Below are positions 48,157 through 56,194 of a DNA stretch of 64,000 nucleotides, piece by piece. The DNA lies in contig NZ_CP155449.1 in assembly GCF_040518285.1 (NCBI RefSeq), positions 3,286,001 through 3,350,000 of the forward strand, given 5' to 3'. This DNA comes from Knoellia sp. S7-12 (GTDB lineage: Bacteria > Actinomycetota > Actinomycetes > Actinomycetales > Dermatophilaceae). The notes beneath the pieces were generated by a model. It was not told the DNA's origin and ran no database searches. It worked only from the letters and a program-made list of their open reading frames with translations. The translations under genes were made by a program, and so were the position numbers. Position 1 is the stretch's first letter. Every line of letters starts with the position of its first letter.

Positions 48157-48290
48157 CCGCAGGTCGTGGGCCTGCTGTCGCCGTGGCTCGCGATGCAGTT
48201 GACGGGGGCAAACAAGGACGCCCTAACCTTGGGCCCAGCAAGGGGATTGCGGCGGCCGACGGAACCGCTGTGACTGTCGAGGAGCATGAA

Positions 48291-48689
48291 GTGAACGCAG
48301 CACGGCCGCGGGTGCGGGTGCACATCGTCGCGATCGACGACGACCACCGAATGCTGCTCGACCGACGGCCCAAATCCCTGACGTGGAGCCTGCCCTGGGC
48401 CTACCTGCGGATGGGTGAGGACCCCTGCCGTGCCGCCCGCACCCTCGTCCATGACACGGGAGCCACGCCCTCAATGGCTCGCGTTCACGGCGTCGAGAGC
48501 GCGGTCGAGCACGGCGATCACTATCTCGATCTGGTCTATCGCTGCAGCGCCGAGCGGGTCTGGAAGTCGTCACCGGTGACGTCGAGTGCCCTGTGGTGGA
48601 GCCTGGACGAGATCACGTCGATGGAGTTGGTGTCGCGCGCCAAGAGTGCGCTCGTCACGACGTGGCCGCAGGTCTGGCCCAACATCTGA
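48291..48689 (+). CDS. degenerate Nudix-fold protein
   Basis: 132 residues with Nudix topology: RVHIVAIDDDHRMLLDRRPKSLTWSLPWAYLRMGEDPCRAARTLVHDTGA. The Nudix box normally reads G-x5-E-x7-R-E-U-x-E-E-x-G-U; here the metal-binding Glu residues are replaced, so hydrolysis is unlikely. It may be a ligand-binding relic. AGGAG precedes the GTG start. Confidence 0.65.
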   Translation: MNAARPRVRVHIVAIDDDHRMLLDRRPKSLTWSLPWAYLRMGEDPCRAARTLVHDTGATPSMARVHGVESAVEHGDHYLDLVYRCSAERVWKSSPVTSSALWWSLDEITSMELVSRAKSALVTTWPQVWPNI

Positions 48690-48727
48690 GGTTCCCGTCC
48701 TCAGTTCGACCTCAGTGCGGGTAGGGC

Positions 48728-49516
48728 TCAGGGCGGCGCGGTCGCCGGTGAGCAACCGGCCTCGCCCGGCTGGATGGTGACGCGCGGCGGCGACCACACG
48801 TTCACCTGTCCATCAGCGTCGCGGTGACCCAGACGGCAGTCCAGTGCCTCAGCACCAAAGAGCGAGGCGAAGACCTCTCCCTCGATCTCTTCGACCTCGA
48901 CGAGGAGCCCCGGAGTGGTCACGGAGACCAACTCGTCCCGTGTCGAGGGAGTCCCCGTTTTCAGCCACTCGATGAAACGATCACGGTCGGTGTCCGAGAT
49001 CGAGGGTGGCGAAGTCGGAGCGAAAACGGGGAGCACTGGCCGGGACTCGCAGTCGTCGACACGCTGGCTGGATCCGCCATCTCCCCACGGATCGAGATCA
49101 ATCGCACGACACACCACCGCGCTGCCCGGCCCCCACGACTTCGAAAACGGCGGGCCTCCGTTGAAACCGCTGGTCGATGCTTTCGCACGCAACTCGAGGT
49201 GCACGATTCCATCGTCATCGCGCGCCTCTGGCGCGGACAGAACCTGGATGGTCACGCGATCTTCCTGGTTCGCTGGCATCTCGGGAGGGCCGGACTGTCC
49301 AGTTGGTGAGGTCACCATTCGTTGGGTCAGTTGGTCGACATCAGGCGAAGTGGTGATGAGTCCCCGCATCCACTCCTCTTCGCGATCCAGACGATCGACC
49401 GCCATCTGGCGAGCAACACGCTCGCCAGATGGCGGTCGTTCCCGGTGCCAGACCCACGTCATGGCGACGGAGCCCACGACAAGCGCCAGCACGGCGTAGC
49501 GACCGAATCTCCCCAT
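48728..49516 (-). CDS. membrane-anchored hypothetical protein
   Basis: 262 residues: one N-terminal helix (FGRYAVLALVVGSVAMTWVW), then an external domain with several Cys (VVCRAIDLDPW, DDCESRP, ALDCRLGHRD, GCSPATAPP). No family is recognised. TAGGTT lies six bases before the ATG, a leaderless layout. A perfect 18-bp inverted repeat falls inside codons 27-41. Confidence 0.6.
   Translation of the reverse strand: MGRFGRYAVLALVVGSVAMTWVWHRERPPSGERVARQMAVDRLDREEEWMRGLITTSPDVDQLTQRMVTSPTGQSGPPEMPANQEDRVTIQVLSAPEARDDDGIVHLELRAKASTSGFNGGPPFSKSWGPGSAVVCRAIDLDPWGDGGSSQRVDDCESRPVLPVFAPTSPPSISDTDRDRFIEWLKTGTPSTRDELVSVTTPGLLVEVEEIEGEVFASLFGAEALDCRLGHRDADGQVNVWSPPRVTIQPGEAGCSPATAPP
49394..49436. repeat. 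perfect 18-bp inverted repeat inside a coding region
   Basis: Arms CGACCGCCATCTGGCGAG and its exact complement surround CAACACG. It encodes a segment of the hypothetical protein at 48728-49516 without breaking the frame. Confidence 0.85.
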
Positions 49517-49522
49517 AGCCAC

Positions 49523-49528
49523 AACCTA
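49523..49528 (-). promoter_or_regulatory. -10 box (TAGGTT), leaderless hypothetical gene
   Basis: TAGGTT, then GTGGCT, then ATG at 49516. Confidence 0.45.
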
Positions 49529-49560
49529 GGGATCGTCCGATCCGCCCCGCGTGAGTACGG

Positions 49561-50290
49561 CTACCCGGCTTGGGCCACCGTGCGCTCGCCCGGGGATCCG
49601 CCGATCACGATCTTGGCGTTCGACACGTTGTTGGTCGTGTTCGACTCCTTGAGGCGGTTGCGGAAGTTTGTCGTCACGCGCACTGAGTAGGTCCCGTTGG
49701 GCAGGCCGGCGATGTCGAAGGCCTGGCCCGGCAAGCCCTGGTAGTACGTGTCACCCCAACCCGCTGGAAGCACCTCGCGAATCCACAGGGCTGACTGGCC
49801 GCCACAGGCAGACCAGAGTCGGTCCGTGTCGACGCGCTGCTCCGCACCCGGGATCGTGAGGTCGATCGGATCGGTGGGGGCGAGGCAGAAGGCCTGCTTC
49901 CCACTGCGGGTGATCGAGCCGTTGGCGGCAACGAGGTCGCCGGCGCGACGTCCTCGACGTGCCAGTGCATATGCCCTCAAGCGGATCCCACTCGAACTCC
50001 CCAGCGGGGTAGGACTTCACCGGAACGCCGTTGCGGTTCTCCTACTGGGTCGCCGTTATGGTGCTCTGGTTGACGTGGTAGCCCTCCACCACGAGCGGCC
50101 CCGAGCCGAGGTTGGCGATGTTGGCACCGAACGTCAACTGGTCGTTGCCCTCCTCGTCCGTTCCCGCGAACATGTCGAACGCCGGAAGAGCCACCCTGTC
50201 GGGCTGCTCTTCTTCGCCGCCGGAGCACTACCCGGGGTCGTAGGGGCACGGCACCGTCTTCACGGTCATGGTGAGCCCTCGTCGAGGCCG
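49561..50290 (-). pseudogene. broken lysyl-oxidase-like gene
   Basis: Pieces of a bacterial lysyl oxidase-like protein are spread over three frames. From upstream: LPAFDMFAGTDEEGNDQLTFGANIANLG...VVEGYHVNQSTITATQ, then an in-frame TAG (50042-50044), KSYPAGEFEWDP, then in another frame HMHWHVED (copper-ligand His), then in a third NGSITRSGKQAFCLAPTDPIDLTIPGA...GWGDTYYQGLPGQAFDIAGLPNGTYSVRV to the stop at 49561. One stop and at least two frameshifts make it non-functional unless sequencing errors are involved. The upstream limit is approximate. Confidence 0.72.
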
Positions 50291-50537
50291 TAGACGATGT
50301 GCTTGGTCAGGTCAGAACCCGTGGTGAGCCACGAAGGACGAGGGACATCGGGGGGCAAGCGCCTCCTCGGGTCTTAGTACCAAGGTCCACTCGTGCCAAG
50401 CATCGCCTTCGTGCGACTGTTGCCACAGGACGTGCGCACCGACCACTTCTCGGCGCTGATCGGCCGCCCTCCCCTTCAGGCCGTACGGCCCGAGGGTTGA
50501 AGCGAAAGCACCACGGGCCGGGGTCGAGGAGGCAGAC
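50291..50537. other. intergenic region before the Ig-like gene
   Basis: No gene is seen. CTTAGTACCAAG at 50373-50384 is a near palindrome and may be a regulator site; GAGGAGG precedes the ATG at 50538. Confidence 0.4.
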
Positions 50538-52067
50538 ATGGCCGAACGCCAGTTCCGCTCCCTGTGGGTGATCCTCGCGGCGGTCATGTTGCTCCTCTCG
50601 GTCAGTCTCACCGAGACCGCCTTCGCGGCGGTAGTGAGCGTCTCCCGCGCGGAGGTGAGCGGCAACCGGCTTCGGATCGAAGGCAATGCGAGTGCAAACC
50701 GGGCCATCACGGTCGACGGTGTGTCGATGACCACGAGCAGCAGCAGCGGCAGTTTCAGGATCGACCGGTCCGGCTATACCCGTCCGGCGGACTGCACGGT
50801 GGACCTCCACGACGGAACCCCCGCGGCCCCTCGCGTCGTCAGGCTGTCCGGTTGTGTGGTGACGACACCGCCACCTCCACCGCCACCTCCGCCGCCGCCC
50901 ACCTCCGTCGCGCTGGTCACCGTGACGTTGAACCCCGCAACTCTTCAGGGCGGTCAGACCGCCTCGGCCACCGTCGTGCTGACGGCGCCGGCGCCGGCCG
51001 GTGGTGCAGTCGTCTCCTTCCTGAGCAAGAACGCGGCAGCCACGGTGCCTTCGACACTCATCGTTCCGGCGGGGGTCAACAGCCGGGTCGTTCCGGTCTT
51101 CGTGACGACCAACCCGGTCACCGCCACCACCACCGGGCCGATCGAGGCGACGTACAACGGCGTGACGCTGACGACCGTGGTCACGGTCACCCCCCCGCCG
51201 CCACCACAGCCCGGCGGCCAGCTGGAGTCGATCTCACTTTCCCCGTCCCTCGTGCAGACCGGCACCCTGCAGTCGTCCGCGACGCTCTTCTTCACCGCCC
51301 TCACCGGGACCGGGGGCGCCTTTGTCACCCTCACCAGCAGCAACACCTCCGTCGCCACGGTCCCGGCGTCCGTGACGGTGCCGGCGTTCAGCTCGCAGGG
51401 TGCCTTCGGCGTCGCGATCCGGTCGTCGGCCCTGGGCACCACGACGATCTCCGCGACGTACAACGGGGTCACGCGCTCGGCAGTGTTGACCGCGCAGAGC
51501 GCAACGCTGTTCCGGATCATCACGGAGTCCCCGCTCCCGCAGGCCACCGTGGGAGCCAACTACGCGGGCTTCATCGAGGCTTGTTGCGGCCAGGGAGGGC
51601 CGTACACCTGGTCGCTGGTGAGCGGCACGGTCCCCGACGGTCTCCGGTTCGCCGGGAACGACCTGGGGCTGACGCGCACCACTGGCGTGACCGGCGTGCC
51701 GACCCGCGTCCAGACCACGACGTTCACGGTCCGCGCCCGGGACGGCGCCGGCAACACCGCCACCAAGACCTTCACCCTCAGCGTGGGACCTGCTGACCCG
51801 TTGGTGATCACGAACCAGAGCGGCACACTCCCCCCTGGACGGGTCGGCGTGAACTACGAGGCCGCGGTGTTCCCCGGAGGAGGGGTGCCGCCCTGGACGT
51901 GGTCACACGTCGCGGGAACTCTGCCTCCCGGCCTCCGGCTGCAGGCCTCACCCGGTCGGGTCCTCGGCACCCCATCCGCCCCTGGCACCTTCTCGTTCAC
52001 CCTGCGCGTGGATGACTCCGGCGGTCAGTTCGCCACCGGGGTCTTCAGCATCACGGTCAGTCCCTGA
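50538..52067 (+). CDS. secreted multi-domain Ig-like protein
   Basis: 509 residues: signal peptide (SLWVILAAVMLLLSVSLTETAFA), a small beta domain, an eleven-proline linker near 112-122, two Ig-like repeats (LNPATLQGGQTASATVVLTAPAPAGGAVVSFLSKN and LSPSLVQTGTLQSSATLFFTALTGTGGAFVTLTSSN), then two putative-Ig (He_PIG-like) repeats marked by TWSLVSGTVPDGLRF and TWSHVAGTLPPGLRL. There is no sorting signal or anchor. It is probably a surface adhesion or matrix protein; the role is unknown. Confidence 0.8.
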   Translation: MAERQFRSLWVILAAVMLLLSVSLTETAFAAVVSVSRAEVSGNRLRIEGNASANRAITVDGVSMTTSSSSGSFRIDRSGYTRPADCTVDLHDGTPAAPRVVRLSGCVVTTPPPPPPPPPPPTSVALVTVTLNPATLQGGQTASATVVLTAPAPAGGAVVSFLSKNAAATVPSTLIVPAGVNSRVVPVFVTTNPVTATTTGPIEATYNGVTLTTVVTVTPPPPPQPGGQLESISLSPSLVQTGTLQSSATLFFTALTGTGGAFVTLTSSNTSVATVPASVTVPAFSSQGAFGVAIRSSALGTTTISATYNGVTRSAVLTAQSATLFRIITESPLPQATVGANYAGFIEACCGQGGPYTWSLVSGTVPDGLRFAGNDLGLTRTTGVTGVPTRVQTTTFTVRARDGAGNTATKTFTLSVGPADPLVITNQSGTLPPGRVGVNYEAAVFPGGGVPPWTWSHVAGTLPPGLRLQASPGRVLGTPSAPGTFSFTLRVDDSGGQFATGVFSITVSP

Positions 52068-52241
52068 AGCGATCGCGCACACCGGGCGGGCGAAGCAAAG
52101 TCGGGCAGGATGAGGTCATGACTGCGCCGGCGGGTCAAGGCCACGACCCACCAATCTGCCCGGAGAGCCCATCGGGGCACGTTCCGACGGGTGAATCGCA
52201 GCGACAGATCGCCGCGCACGGCGCTGACCTGCTGGATCTTG

Positions 52242-52320
52242 CTCCCCGGGTAGGAGTCGAACCTACGTCGCTAGTCCTGATTCAAAGTCAGGCGGGCCCT
52301 GCCGGCAGACCAACCGGGGA
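52242..52320 (-). tRNA. tRNA-Gln(UUG)
   Basis: Acceptor TCCCCGG/CCGGGGA, anticodon stem CCTGA/TCAGG with loop CTTTGAA (anticodon TTG), T-arm GTAGG-TTCGACT-CCTAC. CCA is not encoded. At 79 bases it is longer than usual, with an enlarged D-loop and a nine-base variable region. Its 3' end faces the accessory block. Confidence 0.82.
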
Positions 52321-52425
52321 ACGATGCGCGTCAGGCGTGCTCACGGCATACGTCGCACAGAGTAGTTGACCCGAGCGCGACCTCACGCATGGTGCTGTCA
52401 GCGGTGACGTGCGCAGGAGGGCACA

Positions 52426-53079
52426 ATGGCGCAGGTGAGTCGAGACGATGCCGTGACGAAGGTGCGCACTCCGCGGGGGCGGATGACGGGAGCACAACGG
52501 CGCGAGCAGCTCGTCGGGATCGGACGCCAGATCTTCGCGAAGCGGGGATACGAGGCGACCACCGTCGAGGAGATCGCGAGCGCAGCCGGTGTCTCCAAGC
52601 CCGTGGTCTATGAACACTTTGGGGGCAAAGAGGGCCTGTATGCCGTCGTCGTCGACCGTGAGATCCAGGCACTTCTCGCGTCGATCGCCGGTGCGCTGAC
52701 CTCTGGTGGCAGCTCGCGAGCACTGCTCGAACGGGCCGCGACCGCACTGCTCGACTACATCGAGTCGTCGACCGACGGCTTCCGGATCCTCGTGCGCGAC
52801 TCGCCACCCGGACAGCAGACCGGCAACTTCGCGTCCCTCATGTCGGACGTCGCCTCGCAGGTCGAGCACCTGCTCGCAGCGCAGTTCACCAAACGCGGGC
52901 TCGACCCCAAGCAGGCGCCGATGTATGCGCAGATGCTCGTCGGCATGGTGGCGCTCACGGGTCAGTGGTGGCTCGAGAACCCCAAGGCCAAGAAGCGCGA
53001 CGTCGCCGCAGCCCTGGTCAACCTTGCATGGAACGGTCTGACGGGCCTTGAGCCCAAGCCCGAGATCACCCACGCCTGA
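52426..53079 (+). CDS. TetR-family transcriptional regulator
   Basis: 217 residues with HTH in LVGIGRQIFAKRGYEATTVEEIASAAGVSKPVVYEHFGGKEGLYAVV and a helical ligand domain. AGGAGG precedes the ATG. A TetR gene near glmU and tRNA is conserved in actinobacteria (Rv1019-like); targets are unknown. It contains a GTATGCCG word read as Tyr-Ala. Confidence 0.92.
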   Translation: MAQVSRDDAVTKVRTPRGRMTGAQRREQLVGIGRQIFAKRGYEATTVEEIASAAGVSKPVVYEHFGGKEGLYAVVVDREIQALLASIAGALTSGGSSRALLERAATALLDYIESSTDGFRILVRDSPPGQQTGNFASLMSDVASQVEHLLAAQFTKRGLDPKQAPMYAQMLVGMVALTGQWWLENPKAKKRDVAAALVNLAWNGLTGLEPKPEITHA

Positions 53080-53106
53080 CGTCCCGACGGGGCACGAAGT
53101 CGCTCG

Positions 53107-53493
53107 TCAGACGAAGAAGTCGGCCTTGCGGGTGGCGACCTGCTGGAACTCGATCCGGTTGCCCACGGGATCGTCGCTGTGGAACCGCCTCACACCGGGG
53201 ATGGCGTTGTCCCAACGCACCTCTCCGCCGGCACCAGCGATGGCGGCGGCCAGCTGGTCGACGTCGTCGGTGGCGAGGCAGGGGTGGGCCTTGAGCGCGG
53301 GAGCGAATCCGCCGTCGACACCGCAGTGGAGCTCCTGATCACCGGCGCCGAACCACACACCACCGCGTGCCGCCAGGGCTGTCGGTTTGGAGATCTCTGG
53401 CAGGCCGCACACCACACCATAGAAGTGGCGCAGCAAGTCCTCGGAGCCTGCGGGACAGGCGATCTGGACATGGTGGATTCCAAGGATGGCCAT
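53107..53493 (-). CDS. VOC/glyoxalase-family protein
   Basis: 128 residues with GIHHVQIACPAGSEDLLRHFYGVVCGL at the N-terminus and RRFHSDDPVGNRIEFQQV at the C-terminus; the His and Glu fit a VOC metal site. The substrate is unknown. Its ATG overlaps the stop of the methyltransferase gene by one base. Confidence 0.86.
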   Translation of the reverse strand: MAILGIHHVQIACPAGSEDLLRHFYGVVCGLPEISKPTALAARGGVWFGAGDQELHCGVDGGFAPALKAHPCLATDDVDQLAAAIAGAGGEVRWDNAIPGVRRFHSDDPVGNRIEFQQVATRKADFFV

Positions 53494-54359
53494 CAGGCAC
53501 CTGCTTCGGTCGGAGCATCGGTAGGAGCTTCGGTCGGGAGTGTGTCGGCGGCGTCCTTCTTGCGGGCCACGGCGAAGACACGCCTGAACGGGAAGAGGAC
53601 ACCGACCTCGCTGCGCGGATAGGCCTCGCGGAGCGACGCGGCATACGGCTCGACGAAGGCGTCACGCTCCTCCCCCTCGGGAAGGATGTCGAGGACCGGA
53701 CGCAGGCCGGTGGCGCTCACCCAGTCGAGGACGGGATCCTGCGACGCACCGTCGGGGTCGAGCACATGCGAGTAGACCGTCTCCCAGGCATCGACGTCGG
53801 CGCCCAGCCGAGTGAGGAAGGTGAGATAGGTCTTGGGCTCCCCGACGGCCGGCAGGTCGAGCGCGGCGAGCAGCTCGTTGGCGCGGGCGTGGGTGGCCGA
53901 AGTCTCGCGCATGAGTGCGTGACTTGGTGCGTCGAAGTTGTTGGGGACCTGGATCGCGAGCCAGCCACCGGGTGCCAGTGCGTCCATCCACGTCGGCAGG
54001 AGGTTGAGGTGACCGGGCACCCACTGCAGGGTCGAGTTCGTGATGATGATGTCGGGAACCTGACCGAGGGAGGCGGGATCCCAGTCCTTGAGGTCGGCCT
54101 GGATCCACTCGACCCGATCGGCCGTGTCCAAGGCTCGAGCGGCCTCGAGCATCGTCTCGGACGCATCGATACCGACGATGCGAGCGTTCGGCCAGAGCTC
54201 ACCCAGCGTGAGGGTGGCCGGACCGTTGCCACAGCCCAGATCCACGACCAACTCCGGTTCGTCGCAGCGCACTTGGGCAACGAGGTCGGCGAACGGGCGA
54301 CTTCGCTGCTCGCCGAACCGTGAGTATGCCGCGGGGTCCCAGCTCGGCTGTGTGCGCAT
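53493..54359 (-). CDS. tam: trans-aconitate 2-methyltransferase-like protein
   Basis: 288-residue class I SAM methyltransferase: motif I LVVDLGCGNGPATLTLGE, acidic loop VGIDASETML, WIQADLKDW, and TNSTLQWVPGHLNLLPTWMDALAPGGWLAIQVPNNFD, the pattern of Tam, which methylates trans-aconitate to protect aconitase. The last 20 residues are a Thr/Pro/Ala tail. AGGAGGAG precedes the ATG. It is divergent from the MarR gene, whose operator lies in the shared gap. Confidence 0.88.
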   Translation of the reverse strand: MRTQPSWDPAAYSRFGEQRSRPFADLVAQVRCDEPELVVDLGCGNGPATLTLGELWPNARIVGIDASETMLEAARALDTADRVEWIQADLKDWDPASLGQVPDIIITNSTLQWVPGHLNLLPTWMDALAPGGWLAIQVPNNFDAPSHALMRETSATHARANELLAALDLPAVGEPKTYLTFLTRLGADVDAWETVYSHVLDPDGASQDPVLDWVSATGLRPVLDILPEGEERDAFVEPYAASLREAYPRSEVGVLFPFRRVFAVARKKDAADTLPTEAPTDAPTEAGA

Positions 54360-54426
54360 CGTTGCTCCTCCTGCAAGTCATGAATGATTCGTCGGCCGAA
54401 CCCTTGGCTTAACTCTCCCGGGAATG

Positions 54427-54450
54427 TATCTTGATGTCAAGATACTTGAC
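54427..54450. promoter_or_regulatory. MarR operator
   Basis: Two overlapping palindromes: TATCTTGATGTCAAGATA (54427-54444) and GTCAAG-ATA-CTTGAC (54436-54450). TATCTTGA/TCAAGATA is a common MarR half-site form. It covers the marR -35 region, predicting autorepression, and may also affect tam. Confidence 0.7.
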
Positions 54451-54455
54451 GAGAG

Positions 54456-54461
54456 TACAGT
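54456..54461 (+). promoter_or_regulatory. -10 box (TACAGT), leaderless marR promoter
   Basis: TACAGT, seven bases, then ATG at 54469. Confidence 0.6.
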
Positions 54462-54468
54462 CGCCCTC

Positions 54469-54963
54469 ATGCCCGAGGATGATGTCGACCGTATCGTCTC
54501 AGCCTGGCGCCGAGAGCGTCCTGAACTCGACGTCACCCCACTCGAGATCCTCAGCCGGGTCTCGCGGCTCGCGCGCCGCCTCGATCTCGCCCGCGGGAGC
54601 GCCTTCGCCGAGCACGGGCTCGACGGCTGGGAGTTCGACGTCCTCTCGGCACTGCGCCGGGCAGGCGCGCCCTATGAACTGTCCCCGGGCCAGCTCATCG
54701 CCGAGACACTCGTGACCAGCGGCACCATGACCAATCGCGTCGACCGGCTCCTCACCCGGGGCTTCGTCGAACGCCAACCGGACCCGCGCGACCGCCGGGG
54801 CGTCATCGTGCGGCTCACCCCAGAGGGCATGCAGACGGTGGACGCGGCCCTTGACGACCTTCTCGCACACGAGCGGGTCCTGCTCGGGGAGCTGCCCAAG
54901 GGCGAACGCACCGCTCTTGCCGGACACCTGCGCATCCTCCTGAGGCCTTTCGAAGCGAACTGA
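54469..54963 (+). CDS. MarR-family transcriptional regulator
   Basis: 164 residues with the MarR winged helix: FDVLSALRRAGAPYELSPGQLIAETLVTSGTMTNRVDRLLTRGFVERQPDPRDRRGVIVRLTPEG. It binds DNA as a dimer; the ligand is unknown. The start at 54469 fits the leaderless promoter; an in-frame ATG at 54424 would read through the operator and is rejected. Confidence 0.93.
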   Translation: MPEDDVDRIVSAWRRERPELDVTPLEILSRVSRLARRLDLARGSAFAEHGLDGWEFDVLSALRRAGAPYELSPGQLIAETLVTSGTMTNRVDRLLTRGFVERQPDPRDRRGVIVRLTPEGMQTVDAALDDLLAHERVLLGELPKGERTALAGHLRILLRPFEAN

Positions 54964-54992
54964 CGTGCGGCCCCGCTGGACTCGACGTCGGC

Positions 54993-56087
54993 TCAGGTCG
55001 CGCGCACTTTCGAGGCGAAGGCGCTGTAGATCGGCGAACCCCGCCCGATGATCGTCGCCTCGGAGAGCGAGGCACTCTCTCCACTCCAGATCGAGAAGCA
55101 GGCGCCGCGCAGCTTCGTGTGGGTCTCACTCATCGCGCGATCCGCACCCCAGTAGCCCAGCGTCCACCAGCCACGCAGGGCGTCACACATCCACTGCCGG
55201 TCCTCCGCGGTTTCGTAGGTCCGAGGGACCCAGTAGCAGTAGTAGCCGTTGTAGTTGTGGATGGTGAAGCCAGCGGTGGCCAGTGCCGGCATCGTCAATC
55301 GCGTGCCGGGCGTGCCCCAGTCGTCGTAGTCCCAGTAGGCCACCGTGAGCGAGCGGCTGAGCACCGCAGCCGCCTCGGGGATGATCGCGTCGTTCCACAC
55401 CGTCGAGGACACGAAGTGCTGAGCCCTGAGGGTGGCCGCCAGAGAGCTCACGCCCTTGGCCCATGCCCGCTTCTCCAGCGGCGTCCCCGCGAACTCATCC
55501 CCGCCGAGGTGCACCCGAGTGGCGCTCGGGTGCATGCCGAGCACCTCCCTCCAGAGCTCACGCACGAAGGCCCAGGCGGTGGCGCTGTGAACCTCGATCT
55601 CCCGTGGCGCGTAGTCGGAGAACACCTCGGAGGTGGGGAACCGTGAGATCGGGGTGAGGTCCATGAGGCGGCGAATGCCACCCGCATGCCCCGGGGTGTC
55701 GATCTCCAGCATGACGTCGACACCCCGGCTCGCGGCATGAGCGATCAACGAGGTGAGCTGGACCCGAGTGAGGAAAGCCGTCCCGGTGCGCGGATTGACA
55801 TACTTCGTCCCGATGCGCGTCGCCTTCGCTGCGGTTTGCCCGAGCATCGCGGACTCGAGCCCGTAGGCCTCGTCGTCGGAAGCGTGCAGGTGCAGGGAGT
55901 TCCCGCCCCTGTCGGCCACCAGGTTGATGAGGGTGACGATCGAGGCCGGCGACCAGTAGCGGCGGGCGATGTCGAGGTTGAGTCCCACGCGATCGATGGT
56001 TCTCACTGCAGCCTCAGCGCGCATTGGCATCCCGAGCAAAGTGGCCGCGCCCGCTGCCGCTGCCATCAGAACCGTTCGACGTCGCAT
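54993..56087 (-). CDS. secreted GH20 beta-N-acetylhexosaminidase
   Basis: 364 residues with an export signal carrying a twin-arginine-like start (MRRRTVLMAAAAGAATLLG, cleavage near AEA) and a single GH20 barrel: DRVGLNLDIARRYWSP, LHLHASDDEAYG, MLEIDTPGHAGG, and the catalytic Asp-Glu in VHLGGDEFAG. With no other domain it resembles dispersin B-type enzymes that cut poly-N-acetylglucosamine, though chitin or wall fragments are possible. Transcribed alone. Confidence 0.87.
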   Translation of the reverse strand: MRRRTVLMAAAAGAATLLGMPMRAEAAVRTIDRVGLNLDIARRYWSPASIVTLINLVADRGGNSLHLHASDDEAYGLESAMLGQTAAKATRIGTKYVNPRTGTAFLTRVQLTSLIAHAASRGVDVMLEIDTPGHAGGIRRLMDLTPISRFPTSEVFSDYAPREIEVHSATAWAFVRELWREVLGMHPSATRVHLGGDEFAGTPLEKRAWAKGVSSLAATLRAQHFVSSTVWNDAIIPEAAAVLSRSLTVAYWDYDDWGTPGTRLTMPALATAGFTIHNYNGYYCYWVPRTYETAEDRQWMCDALRGWWTLGYWGADRAMSETHTKLRGACFSIWSGESASLSEATIIGRGSPIYSAFASKVRAT

Positions 56088-56194
56088 CAGGTGGACCGGC
56101 TTCCGCTCGAGGGTCCTGCCCTGACCGTGAACCGTCCACCCCGGGCATTGACGTCAACGTAGCAGCGCCCACCAGTTCCTGCCCGGTGGGGAAA

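Noticed and set aside
52118-52369. 83-codon plus-strand frame across the tRNA-Gln region
   Set aside because: It reads through the tRNA antisense strand; no ribosome site and no family.
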